Assembly: GCA_002401045.1 (NCBI GenBank)
Contig: NVSA01000036.1
Coordinates: forward strand, 9,146 to 14,471
Direction of reading: 5' to 3'
Length of the DNA: 5,326 nt
Origin: Paracoccaceae bacterium
GTDB lineage: Bacteria; Pseudomonadota; Alphaproteobacteria; Rhodobacterales; Rhodobacteraceae
Shown here: positions 1 through 5,139 of the stretch, piece after piece
How the letters are laid out: every line of letters begins with the position of its first letter
Numbering within the stretch: the first letter of the stretch is position 1
Position numbers and translations under genes: made by a program
Notes under the pieces: generated by a model
Database searches by the model: none
What the model was told of the DNA's origin: nothing
What the model saw: only the letters and a program-made list of their open reading frames with translations

Positions 1-517
1 TTTTGCCCATCTCATAGCCCGCTTGAATATGCGACACGCCGATATTCATATCAATCGGATCACCGTCAGTATCCATAATCTCTGCAATCGGGATACCTGC
101 ATTTTTCATCATTTTACGTGCAGTGTCCGTATGTTCTAAACCCGTCACAATCAACCCGCTAGGCTGCCAGGATAGCATTTGTCGAATGACGCTTTCCTCG
201 GTGTCTAAATCATAATCCGACACGCCAAAAACGGGTTGTAACTGGGTTTCTTTCAACACGCTGATGATGCCCGTTAAAACTTCGGAAAAAACCGATGTGC
301 TAACGGATGGTACAATCACGCCAACCAAATTAACTTTGCTTGAGGATAATGACCCTGCAATCTGGTTCGGAACATAACCGATTGTCTTTGCGGCTTCGTG
401 TACGCGGTCGCTGGTATGCGCCGATGCTTCCCCTTTGCCGCGCAACACCCGTGAGGCCGTCATTTCGCTGACGCGTGCCATTTGTGCTACGTCTTTTAAT
501 GTCGGGCGGCGCGCCAT
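1..517 (-). CDS. LacI/GalR-family transcriptional regulator, GntR-like subgroup (C-terminus cut by window edge)
   Basis: The first 172 residues of a DNA-binding repressor-type regulator are visible; the rest lies beyond position 1 (family members are usually about 330-350 aa). The N-terminus begins MARRPTLKDVAQMARVSEMT, a LacI helix-turn-helix at about residues 6-26. A hinge-helix segment follows at about 50-60 (PNQIAGSLSS, with Leu57 where the family places its minor-groove leucine). From about residue 63 the periplasmic-binding-protein-like sensor domain starts (VNLVGVIVPS). Segments such as MLSWQPSGLIVTGLEHT and AGIPIAEIMD resemble the gluconate repressor GntR, so a sugar or sugar-acid effector is likely, but the ligand cannot be read from this fragment. 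ATG at 517 is chosen because AAGGA (526-530) sits 8 nt upstream and the start falls directly before the HTH. Regulated genes are not visible and probably lie left of the window. Confidence 0.95.
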   Translation of the reverse strand, partial: MARRPTLKDVAQMARVSEMTASRVLRGKGEASAHTSDRVHEAAKTIGYVPNQIAGSLSSSKVNLVGVIVPSVSTSVFSEVLTGIISVLKETQLQPVFGVSDYDLDTEESVIRQMLSWQPSGLIVTGLEHTDTARKMMKNAGIPIAEIMDTDGDPIDMNIGVSHIQAGYEMGK

Positions 518-544
518 GGCTGTGTTCCTTTATCTTACGGCCAA

Positions 545-573
545 GATATAGGCGCAAACTTAACATGTTACAA
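545..573 (-). promoter_or_regulatory. Candidate sigma70-type promoter of the LacI-family gene
   Basis: On the minus strand TTGTAA (568-573) and TATATC (545-550) are separated by exactly 17 nt. Each box matches the consensus at 4 of 6 positions, so this is plausible but not strong. Transcription would start near 538, giving a leader of about 20 nt that contains the AAGGA ribosome binding site. The -35 box lies immediately after the yhhQ terminator, so the two units are tightly packed. Confidence 0.4.
561..570. promoter_or_regulatory. Perfect palindrome TAACATGTTA, possible operator of the LacI-family gene
   Basis: Ten bases read identically on both strands. They overlap the -35 box and spacer of the candidate promoter 545-573, a position where a bound repressor would block RNA polymerase. 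LacI-family proteins bind palindromes and often repress their own gene. However, most known LacI-family operators have a central CG pair, which is absent here, so autoregulation is an inference from position and symmetry only. Confidence 0.3.
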
Positions 574-577
574 ATGA

Positions 578-607
578 AAGAGCCCGCATTGTAAAATACG
601 GGCTCTT
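578..607 (-). terminator. Intrinsic terminator downstream of yhhQ
   Basis: A perfect 9-bp stem pairs 578-586 with 599-607 (AAGAGCCCG with CGGGCTCTT). After one mismatch (587/598), three more A-T pairs can form (588-590 with 595-597), leaving a 4-nt loop. On the minus strand the hairpin is followed by an imperfect U-rich tract (TTTCATTTG over about 577-569 plus the stem end). It lies 32 nt past the yhhQ stop and before the LacI-family promoter, so it should end yhhQ transcription. The plus-strand flank (CTCAAAATT) is less like a terminator tail. Confidence 0.75.
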
Positions 608-639
608 CTCAAAATTAAAGTCTAAGCAAGACGCGTGAA

Positions 640-1263
640 TTAAGCTGTACGGTTTTGCAGACGTGTGGCGATCATGCGAAATGGGATTAGTGCGATCAAT
701 GCAAGCGACAGCTTGACTAACCAATCGGCGATTCCAAGGCTGACCCATAGCGGTGCAACAGACCCTACACCTAAAATGGGCAACATTTCACCTGCCCAGC
801 TGACATCATTTGCGGGTTCAATAAACGACAGGCTTGCCGCGAATGCGATGCTGAAAAAGAACGCTGTATCTAGACTAGACCCGATCAGCGTTGACGCCAA
901 CGGCGCGCGCCACCATGTACCACTGCGTAATTTGTCAAAGATAAACACATCAACCAATTGCGCGACGAGAAAGGCAATCCCAGACCCAAGGGCGATGCGC
1001 ACTGTGACCAAAGGACCAAATTCGCCGATGATTTGAGTGCCAATAAAGGAGCAGATAACCCCTGCGATAAAGCCGATAAAAACAACTTTTCGCGCGGCAC
1101 GCGCCCCGTAAATACGGTTCATTAAATCGGTTACCAAAAAGGCAAAAGGATAGGTAAAGGCACCGTAAGTCAGCCAATCACCCAATAAGAATTGTACAAG
1201 AATATTTGAGGCAACAACAATCGCTGCCATGGCGATAACGCCAAAGATAAGACCACGTTTCAT
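640..1263 (-). CDS. yhhQ: VUT-family queuosine precursor transporter (YhhQ type)
   Basis: This is an inner-membrane protein of 207 aa that should import a precursor of the tRNA modification queuosine (preQ0, preQ1 or a related base), as known for E. coli YhhQ. Supporting family segments are TYPFAFLVTDLMNRIYG (residues 37-53, with acidic and Arg residues inside a hydrophobic stretch), ALGSGIAFLVAQLVDVFIFD (91-110), and the WWRAPLASTLIGSSLDTAFF region (117-136). About six hydrophobic helices are visible, ending in an Arg-rich tail. ATG at 1263 is preferred over an upstream in-frame TTG at 1347: it has GGAG (1269-1272) 5 nt upstream, whereas the extra 28 residues are hydrophilic and overlap a strong RNA structure. 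The gene is monocistronic, bounded by the terminator at 578-607, and divergent from the membrane-protein gene at 1407. Substrate is inferred from family only; no queuosine synthesis genes are nearby. Confidence 0.9.
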   Translation of the reverse strand: MKRGLIFGVIAMAAIVVASNILVQFLLGDWLTYGAFTYPFAFLVTDLMNRIYGARAARKVVFIGFIAGVICSFIGTQIIGEFGPLVTVRIALGSGIAFLVAQLVDVFIFDKLRSGTWWRAPLASTLIGSSLDTAFFFSIAFAASLSFIEPANDVSWAGEMLPILGVGSVAPLWVSLGIADWLVKLSLALIALIPFRMIATRLQNRTA

Positions 1264-1268
1264 TTTTT

Positions 1269-1320
1269 CTCCGTTTTGAAAAGGTAGCGGACACTTTTGC
1301 TTCTCATGAAGCTTGCCCGC
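1269..1320 (-). promoter_or_regulatory. Structured 5' leader of yhhQ, possible cis-acting RNA switch
   Basis: In the yhhQ transcript, GCGGGCA (1320-1314) can pair with UGUCCGC (1293-1287) as a 7-bp stem with one G-U. Inside it a 5-bp hairpin forms: GCUUC (1312-1308) with GAAGC (1303-1299), loop AUGA. The 3' arm of the outer stem contains UCCG (1291-1288), which is also complementary to CGGA (1273-1270). CGGA contains most of the Shine-Dalgarno GGAG. Thus an upstream structure leaves the ribosome binding site free and an alternative hairpin would cover it. This is a typical layout for translational control. It does not match a preQ1 riboswitch consensus that I can confirm. Confidence 0.45.
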
Positions 1321-1340
1321 AGTAACGCCATCCGAAATTC

Positions 1341-1370
1341 TTGACAAGTCTATAACTATACACTCATAGT
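1341..1370 (+). promoter_or_regulatory. Candidate sigma70-type promoter of the plus-strand membrane-protein gene
   Basis: TTGACA (1341-1346) is a perfect -35 box. CATAGT (1365-1370), 18 nt further on, matches the -10 consensus at 4 of 6 positions. The start would be near 1377, about 30 nt before the ATG at 1407, with AAGGA (1396-1400) as ribosome binding site. The -10 box lies in the right arm of the inverted repeat 1351-1374, so a protein bound there would control this promoter. Confidence 0.5.
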
Positions 1371-1374
1371 TGTA
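1351..1374. repeat. Imperfect inverted repeat in the divergent control region, likely operator
   Basis: TATAACTAT (1351-1359) and ATAGTTGTA (1366-1374) are inverted copies matching at 8 of 9 positions around a 6-bp centre, ACACTC. The repeat overlaps the plus-strand -10 box. On the minus strand it contains TATAGT (1360-1355), a fair -10 box for yhhQ although no good -35 is seen. A dimeric regulator here could affect both divergent genes. The regulator is not identified; the repeat could also be chance symmetry in AT-rich DNA. Confidence 0.4.
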
Positions 1375-1377
1375 TTT

Positions 1378-1397
1378 ATTTACTTAAATTTACTTAA
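1378..1397 (+). repeat. Perfect tandem 10-bp repeat ATTTACTTAA x2 in the 5' untranslated region
   Basis: Two identical copies (1378-1387 and 1388-1397) abut each other just before the AAGGA ribosome binding site of the gene at 1407. They create TTAA-N6-TTAA and, in RNA, CUUAA (1383-1387) can pair with UUAAG (1394-1398), reaching into the Shine-Dalgarno. The stem would be only 5 AU-rich pairs, so stability is low. Function is unknown. Confidence 0.5.
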
Positions 1398-1406
1398 GGA
1401 AGACCT

Positions 1407-2144
1407 ATGAACGCTCAGTCCACAACCAACGATGCAATCATGTCACTTTACCATGTCCGCCAAGCTTTGGGATATTTAGGACTGGCACTGCCCGTGATTT
1501 TGATTTTTGGCGGCGTGTTGATGCAGGGGCAAATTTGTTCAGGAACGCTGGCAGAGCCAAACACCATTTGCCCTTCAATCAGTGATACGTTTCACAGCCC
1601 ATTGCGGGAAATTTTTGTTGGAACAATGTGTGCGATCGGGGTCTTTTTGTTTGCCTATAAGGGCTATGAAAAACAACAAGGTGAATTTCTAAGCGATGCA
1701 ATGTTAGCGCGTATTGCAGGGGCAAGTGCGATTTTGGTGGCATTGTTTCCTGTGGGGGGCGGGCAGGATGTGGCATTGTCTTTGACGCAAAGTATATTGG
1801 GCAAGACATTGACCCAATATGTACATTTTGCCAGTGCACTTACTTTCTTTGCCTGCCTGGCGGTATTTTGTTTGGTGAAATTCCCCAACACTAATACCGT
1901 CAGTCGCCGTTGGATTTACCGCCTATGTGGTAAGCTGATTGTTGTAGGACTTATCGGTATTGTTGCGTCATTCTTAGTTAAACAGTTTGGATCACCCGCC
2001 GCTGAAATATGGGTTATCAGTTGGGATACTGTTTTTTGGGCGGAAGCAATCGGTGTCTGGGCCTTTGCATTTTCATGGTTGGTCAAAGGAAAGGCCGACG
2101 TTTCCATCGGCCACCAAATTCGTAAAATGCTGAAACGCGGCTAA
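1407..2144 (+). CDS. Six-helix integral membrane protein of unknown function
   Basis: This 245-aa protein is strongly hydrophobic, with helices at about residues 20-40, 69-86, 101-117, 138-158, 175-193 and 207-227 and a basic C-terminus (RKMLKRG). Between helices 1 and 2 lies a polar segment with two cysteines (C44, C55) followed by SISDTFHSPLREIFVG. Other likely conserved polar points are YKGYE (84-88), a His at 140 opening helix 4, and WAEA (211-214) opening helix 6 before a closing WLVKGK. The arrangement resembles DUF998/Frag1-like membrane proteins, but I cannot name a family with certainty and no enzymatic motif is evident. ATG 1407 has AAGGA 6 nt upstream; M12 is an alternative start with weaker context. 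The gene is alone on this strand, divergent from yhhQ and convergent with the aminotransferase, sharing 4 bp with it. Confidence 0.85.
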   Translation: MNAQSTTNDAIMSLYHVRQALGYLGLALPVILIFGGVLMQGQICSGTLAEPNTICPSISDTFHSPLREIFVGTMCAIGVFLFAYKGYEKQQGEFLSDAMLARIAGASAILVALFPVGGGQDVALSLTQSILGKTLTQYVHFASALTFFACLAVFCLVKFPNTNTVSRRWIYRLCGKLIVVGLIGIVASFLVKQFGSPAAEIWVISWDTVFWAEAIGVWAFAFSWLVKGKADVSIGHQIRKMLKRG

Positions 2145-3322
2145 AGAACTGACGCCACTGCCTTGGCAATAATATCCACGTTGCTGTCATTCAGCCCCGC
2201 AATATTAATACGACTGTCACCGACCATATAGATTGCATGTTCATCGCGCAGGCGTAAAACTTGCGCTTCGGTCAAACCGAGGCGTGAAAACATTCCGCGA
2301 TGCTCGGCGATAAAACCAAAGCGATCTGAACCTGTTTCACGGCGTAAACCATTCGCTAGCTTTTGGCGCAAATCCAACATGCCTGTACGCACCGCTTCAA
2401 GTTCTTCTTCCCAATCTTTGCGCAACGCAGGGTCGGTCAAAACCATGGTCACAAGGCGGGCACCGTGATCGGGTGGAAAGCTAAAGTTTTGACGGTTCAA
2501 ATAGGCTAACGATCCTTGGGTGATTTTTGCCGCATCAGCATCCGCTGAAATTGCCAACACCAAACCACAGCGTTCGCGGTAAATGCCAAAGTTCTTTGAA
2601 CAGCTCGCCGCGATCATCATCTCTGGGAATTTAGACGCCAACAAACGTGTGCCGTAGCTGTCTTTATCCAAGCCGTCACCAAACCCTTGATAGGCAATAT
2701 CAATGAACGGAATGGCTTCTTTTTCCAACAATAAATCCGCAACGACTTGCCATTGTGTTTCATTCAAATTCGCGCCCGTTGGATTGTGACAACAGCCGTG
2801 TAGCAAAACAACATCGTCTTTTTGAACGTCACCTAGGCTTTTGATCATCGCATCAAAATCAACCGCACAAGTGGCTTCGTCAAAGTAATCATAGGTGGCT
2901 GTCTTCATACCAAGATGTTTCAAAATAGACGGATGGTTTGCCCATGTCGGGTTCGACAACCAAACTGTCGCCCCTGATTTTGTCATCTGGATAGTCTCAA
3001 AAACATTGTGAATAGCGCCCGTCCCACCAGGTGTTGCACAGGCCGAAACGCGGGCATGGTCAACACTGTCGCCCAATATCAAATCGCGCATGGCCTTGTG
3101 GAAAGCAGCGTCCCCAGGCAGGCTGGTATAGCTCTTGGTATTCTCGGATTCCCAAAGTTGCTTTTCAGCTGCTTTTACCGCACGCATAATGGGCGTATGC
3201 CCTTCGGCATTTTTGTAAACACCCACCCCAAGATCAACCTTGGTGTCACGTTCATCGGCACGAAAAAGCGTCGATAGCATAAGAATTTTATCGGCAGGTA
3301 AAGCTTTGAGTTTATCGAGCAT
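2141..3322 (-). CDS. Class I aspartate/aromatic aminotransferase (AspC/TyrB type, PLP-dependent)
   Basis: This is a complete 393-aa cytoplasmic fold-type I aminotransferase that moves an amino group between an amino acid (aspartate or an aromatic one) and 2-oxoglutarate. Family residues are all present: GVYK (34-37), the GGTGA phosphate-binding turn (99-103), W126 stacking on PLP in NPTWANH, HNPTG with N180, D208 and Y211 in DIAYQGFGDG, the PLP lysine K243 in SCSKNFGIYRERCG, R251, the distal-carboxylate arginine R277 (LNRQNF), and the substrate carboxylate arginine R371 in SRINIAGLN. Length is normal. ATG 3322 has AAGGA (3329-3333) 6 nt upstream. It follows sseA by 21 nt and is very likely co-transcribed. 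AspC-type enzymes can also transaminate cysteine to 3-mercaptopyruvate, the SseA substrate, so that pairing may be functional. Preference for aspartate versus aromatic substrates cannot be settled by eye. Confidence 0.95.
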   Translation of the reverse strand: MLDKLKALPADKILMLSTLFRADERDTKVDLGVGVYKNAEGHTPIMRAVKAAEKQLWESENTKSYTSLPGDAAFHKAMRDLILGDSVDHARVSACATPGGTGAIHNVFETIQMTKSGATVWLSNPTWANHPSILKHLGMKTATYDYFDEATCAVDFDAMIKSLGDVQKDDVVLLHGCCHNPTGANLNETQWQVVADLLLEKEAIPFIDIAYQGFGDGLDKDSYGTRLLASKFPEMMIAASCSKNFGIYRERCGLVLAISADADAAKITQGSLAYLNRQNFSFPPDHGARLVTMVLTDPALRKDWEEELEAVRTGMLDLRQKLANGLRRETGSDRFGFIAEHRGMFSRLGLTEAQVLRLRDEHAIYMVGDSRINIAGLNDSNVDIIAKAVASVL

Positions 3323-3343
3323 AATATTTCCTTCTTTGGGTAA

Positions 3344-4195
3344 TCAGTCTTGCATTATAGGGTAGTCTTTCAAACCACCCCATTCAGACCATGATCCATC
3401 ATAAAGCGCTGTATCATTGTGGCCTAGGGTTTCAAGTGCCAACAGCAGAACTGCGGCGGTAACGCCTGACCCACACGAGGTAATGATGGGGCGTTTTAAA
3501 TCCACACCTTGGTCGGCGAAAACATGTTTTAAATCTGCCGTCGATTTCAAAGTGCCATCCTCATTTAAAACGGTTTTGAAAAAGACATTTTTGGAATTCG
3601 GAATAGCACCTGAGCGTAGGCCTGCGCGGGGTTCAGCGGCTTTGCCCTCAAACCGTTCGGGGTTGCGCGCATCGAGTATCTGCGCACTGGCATCTTTACT
3701 GGCGGACAAAACTTGCGGGGCAGTTCGCATCATTGCGGTATTTGCACGGGCAGATAATGTCCCAGCATAGGGCGTTTCGGGTTGGTTGAAAACTGCGCGA
3801 CCCTCGGCAAGCCATTTTTTCAACCCGCCATCCAAAACAGATACATTTTGCAGGCCAAAGTAGCGTAGTAACCAGCGTACTCTTGCGGCTGAAAATATAC
3901 CGCTGGTGTCATAGACCACGACATGGCTGTCATCCCTTACCCCAAGCGCTGAAACTTGCTTTGCAAATTGCGTGGCCGTCGGGATCATATGGGGCAAATC
4001 AGATGTTAGGTCGCTGATTTCATCATTGTGAAAAAATTGCGCGGCTTTGATGTGCTGGGCTTCAAACTCGGCAACCGCATCGCGTTTCGCCGCAGGCATA
4101 TGCCAACTGCCATCTAATACGCATAACTTTTTTTGCCCAAGCGCTGACGCCAGCCAATCTGTTGTGACTAAGGGGCGCGAAGAATGTGGCGTCAT
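3344..4195 (-). CDS. sseA: 3-mercaptopyruvate sulfurtransferase (tandem rhodanese domains)
   Basis: This 283-aa enzyme has the usual SseA length. It takes sulfur from 3-mercaptopyruvate as a cysteine persulfide and passes it to thiols, cyanide or thioredoxin. The N-terminal rhodanese domain (about 8-135; VVVYDTSGIFSAARVRWLLR, LDGGLKKW) lacks a catalytic Cys, as in the family. The C-terminal domain (about 160-280) contains RFEGKAAEPRAGLRSGAIPN and the active loop C241-GSGVTA. A CGSGVTA loop is typical of mercaptopyruvate enzymes, while thiosulfate rhodaneses have CRKGVTA. The C-terminal YDGSWSEWG also fits. ATG 4195 has AAGGA (4206-4210) 10 nt upstream, slightly long but with no better start. 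It is separated from the glycine-rich gene by the terminator at 4259-4293, so it needs its own promoter in 4196-4258, where I found no convincing boxes. It leads an operon with the aminotransferase. Confidence 0.95.
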   Translation of the reverse strand: MTPHSSRPLVTTDWLASALGQKKLCVLDGSWHMPAAKRDAVAEFEAQHIKAAQFFHNDEISDLTSDLPHMIPTATQFAKQVSALGVRDDSHVVVYDTSGIFSAARVRWLLRYFGLQNVSVLDGGLKKWLAEGRAVFNQPETPYAGTLSARANTAMMRTAPQVLSASKDASAQILDARNPERFEGKAAEPRAGLRSGAIPNSKNVFFKTVLNEDGTLKSTADLKHVFADQGVDLKRPIITSCGSGVTAAVLLLALETLGHNDTALYDGSWSEWGGLKDYPIMQD

Positions 4196-4258
4196 GGGCT
4201 GACAATCCTTATAAGATTACAGCCACCTTAACCCGTCATTTTCTAGGCGCAAGAGCAC

Positions 4259-4293
4259 AAAAAAGCGCGCTCAAGTTTCCCTGATCGCGCTTT
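4259..4293 (-). terminator. Intrinsic terminator after the glycine-rich gene
   Basis: An 8-bp GC-rich stem pairs 4262-4269 with 4286-4293 (AAAGCGCG with CGCGCTTT), with a 16-nt loop. On the minus strand the second arm runs straight into six Ts (4264-4259), then GTG. It starts 16 nt past the stop of the glycine-rich gene and should separate the upstream genes from sseA. The plus-strand side has no T run, so it works in one direction only. Confidence 0.8.
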
Positions 4294-4309
4294 GAAAGCT
4301 AAAGCTAGG

Positions 4310-4570
4310 TTAGTCTTTGTTCATCATGTTTTTGACTGCACCTGCGATTGCCAAAACCACAGCGCCGCCAACGCCGCCGCCAGCAATTTGGCCCGCAATA
4401 CCTTCAAGGCCACCGCCGCCTATTGCGCTTAGAATGTTGCCGCCAATGCCGCCGCCAACAATGCCTGCGATTGAATTTAGCAAAACACCCATGTTTAGGT
4501 TTTTCACCAGACCGCCAACGACATTACCGCCAATCGCGCCTGAGATAAGTTGAATGATTAGTGCTTCCAT
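4310..4570 (-). CDS. Small glycine-rich, glycine-zipper-like membrane protein of unknown function
   Basis: The protein is 86 aa, with 24 glycines (about 28 percent). It has hydrophobic stretches at about residues 4-22, 29-50 and 56-80, split by short polar turns (KNLN at 23-26, LE at 55-56), and a charged tail KNMMNKD. Repeated GxxxG-like spacing (for example SGAIGGNVVGG, AGIVGGGIGGN, AGQIAGGGVGGA) is what helix-packing glycine zippers look like. No signal peptide or cysteine is seen. ATG 4570 is chosen because AGGGGAA lies about 6 nt upstream; an in-frame GTG at 4603 would add 11 polar residues but sits in a hairpin loop without a ribosome binding site. I believe similar short hypothetical proteins occur in other alphaproteobacteria, but I do not know a function. 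It lies 89 nt after smpB and ends before a strong terminator. Reading-frame quality, start signal and terminator make it a convincing gene. Confidence 0.8.
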   Translation of the reverse strand: MEALIIQLISGAIGGNVVGGLVKNLNMGVLLNSIAGIVGGGIGGNILSAIGGGGLEGIAGQIAGGGVGGAVVLAIAGAVKNMMNKD

Positions 4571-4592
4571 AATAATTCCCCTATTTTGTTGC

Positions 4593-4611
4593 GCCTTTTT
4601 CACACAAAGGC
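4593..4611 (-). promoter_or_regulatory. Small hairpin in the leader of the glycine-rich gene
   Basis: GCCTTT (4611-4606 on the minus strand) pairs with AAAGGC (4598-4593) around a 7-nt loop, GTGTGAA. It lies just upstream of the AGGGGAA ribosome binding site. If transcription starts at the candidate promoter 4619-4646, the transcript would begin with this hairpin, which might stabilise its 5' end. It lacks a T tract on the minus strand, so it is not a good terminator for smpB. Confidence 0.35.
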
Positions 4612-4618
4612 TGCCCTC

Positions 4619-4646
4619 AACATAATCAGGAACACTATTATTTCAA
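4619..4646 (-). promoter_or_regulatory. Candidate promoter of the glycine-rich gene
   Basis: On the minus strand TTGAAA (4646-4641, 5 of 6 matches) and TATGTT (4624-4619, 4 of 6 matches) are 16 nt apart. Transcription would start near 4612, with a leader of about 42 nt. Spacing is one short of ideal, and read-through from smpB is equally possible because no terminator is seen between the genes. Confidence 0.35.
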
Positions 4647-4659
4647 GTTTTCTATAAAA

Positions 4660-5136
4660 TCAGTGTTCGCGTAGCAGTCGCGCTTTTTGCCGTTGCCAGT
4701 CGCGTTTCTTTTCAGTGTCACGTTTGTCAGCGTTCTTTTTACCCTTGGCGACACCGAGCAATAGCTTGGCGTGACCTTTGTCGTTGAAGTACAGTTTCAA
4801 CGGTACAAGCGTCATGCCTTTGCGGCCAATAGATTGCCAAAACCGAGCCAGTTCACGCTTGGACACCAGCAATTTACGTCTGCGTTTTTCTTCATGCCCA
4901 AAATTACGGGCTTGGGCATAGAGTGCGATTGAGCTGTTAATCAAAAACAACTCGCCGTTTTCAATATCCGCATAGCTTTCAGTGATATTCACACCGCCCA
5001 TGCGCATAGATTTAACCTCTGACCCCATCAAAACCATACCGCATTCAACAGTATCCTCGATGGCATAATCATAGCGCGCCCGACGGTTTTCCGCGACCAG
5101 CTTGTTATTGTCGGTTGTGTTTTTCTTGGCCGCCAT
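4660..5136 (-). CDS. smpB: SsrA (tmRNA)-binding protein SmpB
   Basis: SmpB binds tmRNA and delivers it to ribosomes stalled on broken messages, enabling tagging and release of the nascent chain. The 158-aa length is typical. Family landmarks are AENRRARYDY (15-24), ECGMVLMGSEVKSMRMGGVN (31-50), the NSSIALYAQ beta-strand region (67-75), RKLLVSKRELARF (87-99), and the basic C-terminal tail KGKKNADKRDTEKKRDWQRQ (131-150), which enters the ribosomal mRNA channel. ATG 5136 lies 3 nt after the dapA stop, and no clear Shine-Dalgarno precedes it, so translation probably depends on ribosomes finishing dapA. The tmRNA gene itself is not in the window. The dapA-smpB order is, to my knowledge, common in Rhodobacterales. 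Confidence 0.98.
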   Translation of the reverse strand: MAAKKNTTDNNKLVAENRRARYDYAIEDTVECGMVLMGSEVKSMRMGGVNITESYADIENGELFLINSSIALYAQARNFGHEEKRRRKLLVSKRELARFWQSIGRKGMTLVPLKLYFNDKGHAKLLLGVAKGKKNADKRDTEKKRDWQRQKARLLREH

Positions 5137-5139
5137 TGG

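Noticed and set aside
330..566. 78-residue reading frame on the minus strand
   Set aside because: It is an out-of-frame shadow of the LacI-family gene, with low-complexity Arg-rich sequence; the other frame gives a clear family match.
1269..1320. Named preQ1 riboswitch
   Set aside because: The context is suggestive, but I cannot match the loop and A-rich tail features of class I or the layouts of classes II and III by eye, so it is reported only as a structured leader.
1264..1347. N-terminal extension of yhhQ by 28 residues from a TTG codon
   Set aside because: The added residues are hydrophilic and unlike the family N-terminus; GGAG lies right before the ATG at 1263, and the extension overlaps the leader RNA structure.
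1384..1397. CtrA binding site
   Set aside because: TTAA half-sites are present, but the spacer is 6 nt rather than the 7 nt of the known motif, and both arise from the tandem repeat in AT-rich DNA; not strong enough to annotate as a CtrA box.
3008..3277. Plus-strand 89-residue frame inside the aminotransferase
   Set aside because: Antisense shadow of a well-supported enzyme gene, no start signal, no recognisable domain.
4196..4258. Promoter for sseA
   Set aside because: Several AT-rich hexamers (for example TTATAA on the minus strand) occur, but none has a partner box at acceptable spacing and a start site clear of the ribosome binding site.
4317..4553. Proline-rich plus-strand frames opposite the glycine-rich gene
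   Set aside because: Glycine codons read in reverse complement give Pro/Ala/Arg-rich frames; no ribosome binding site and no independent support.
4571..4603. GTG start adding 11 residues to the glycine-rich protein
   Set aside because: It sits within the loop of a hairpin with no ribosome binding site, whereas ATG 4570 has AGGGGAA at good spacing.
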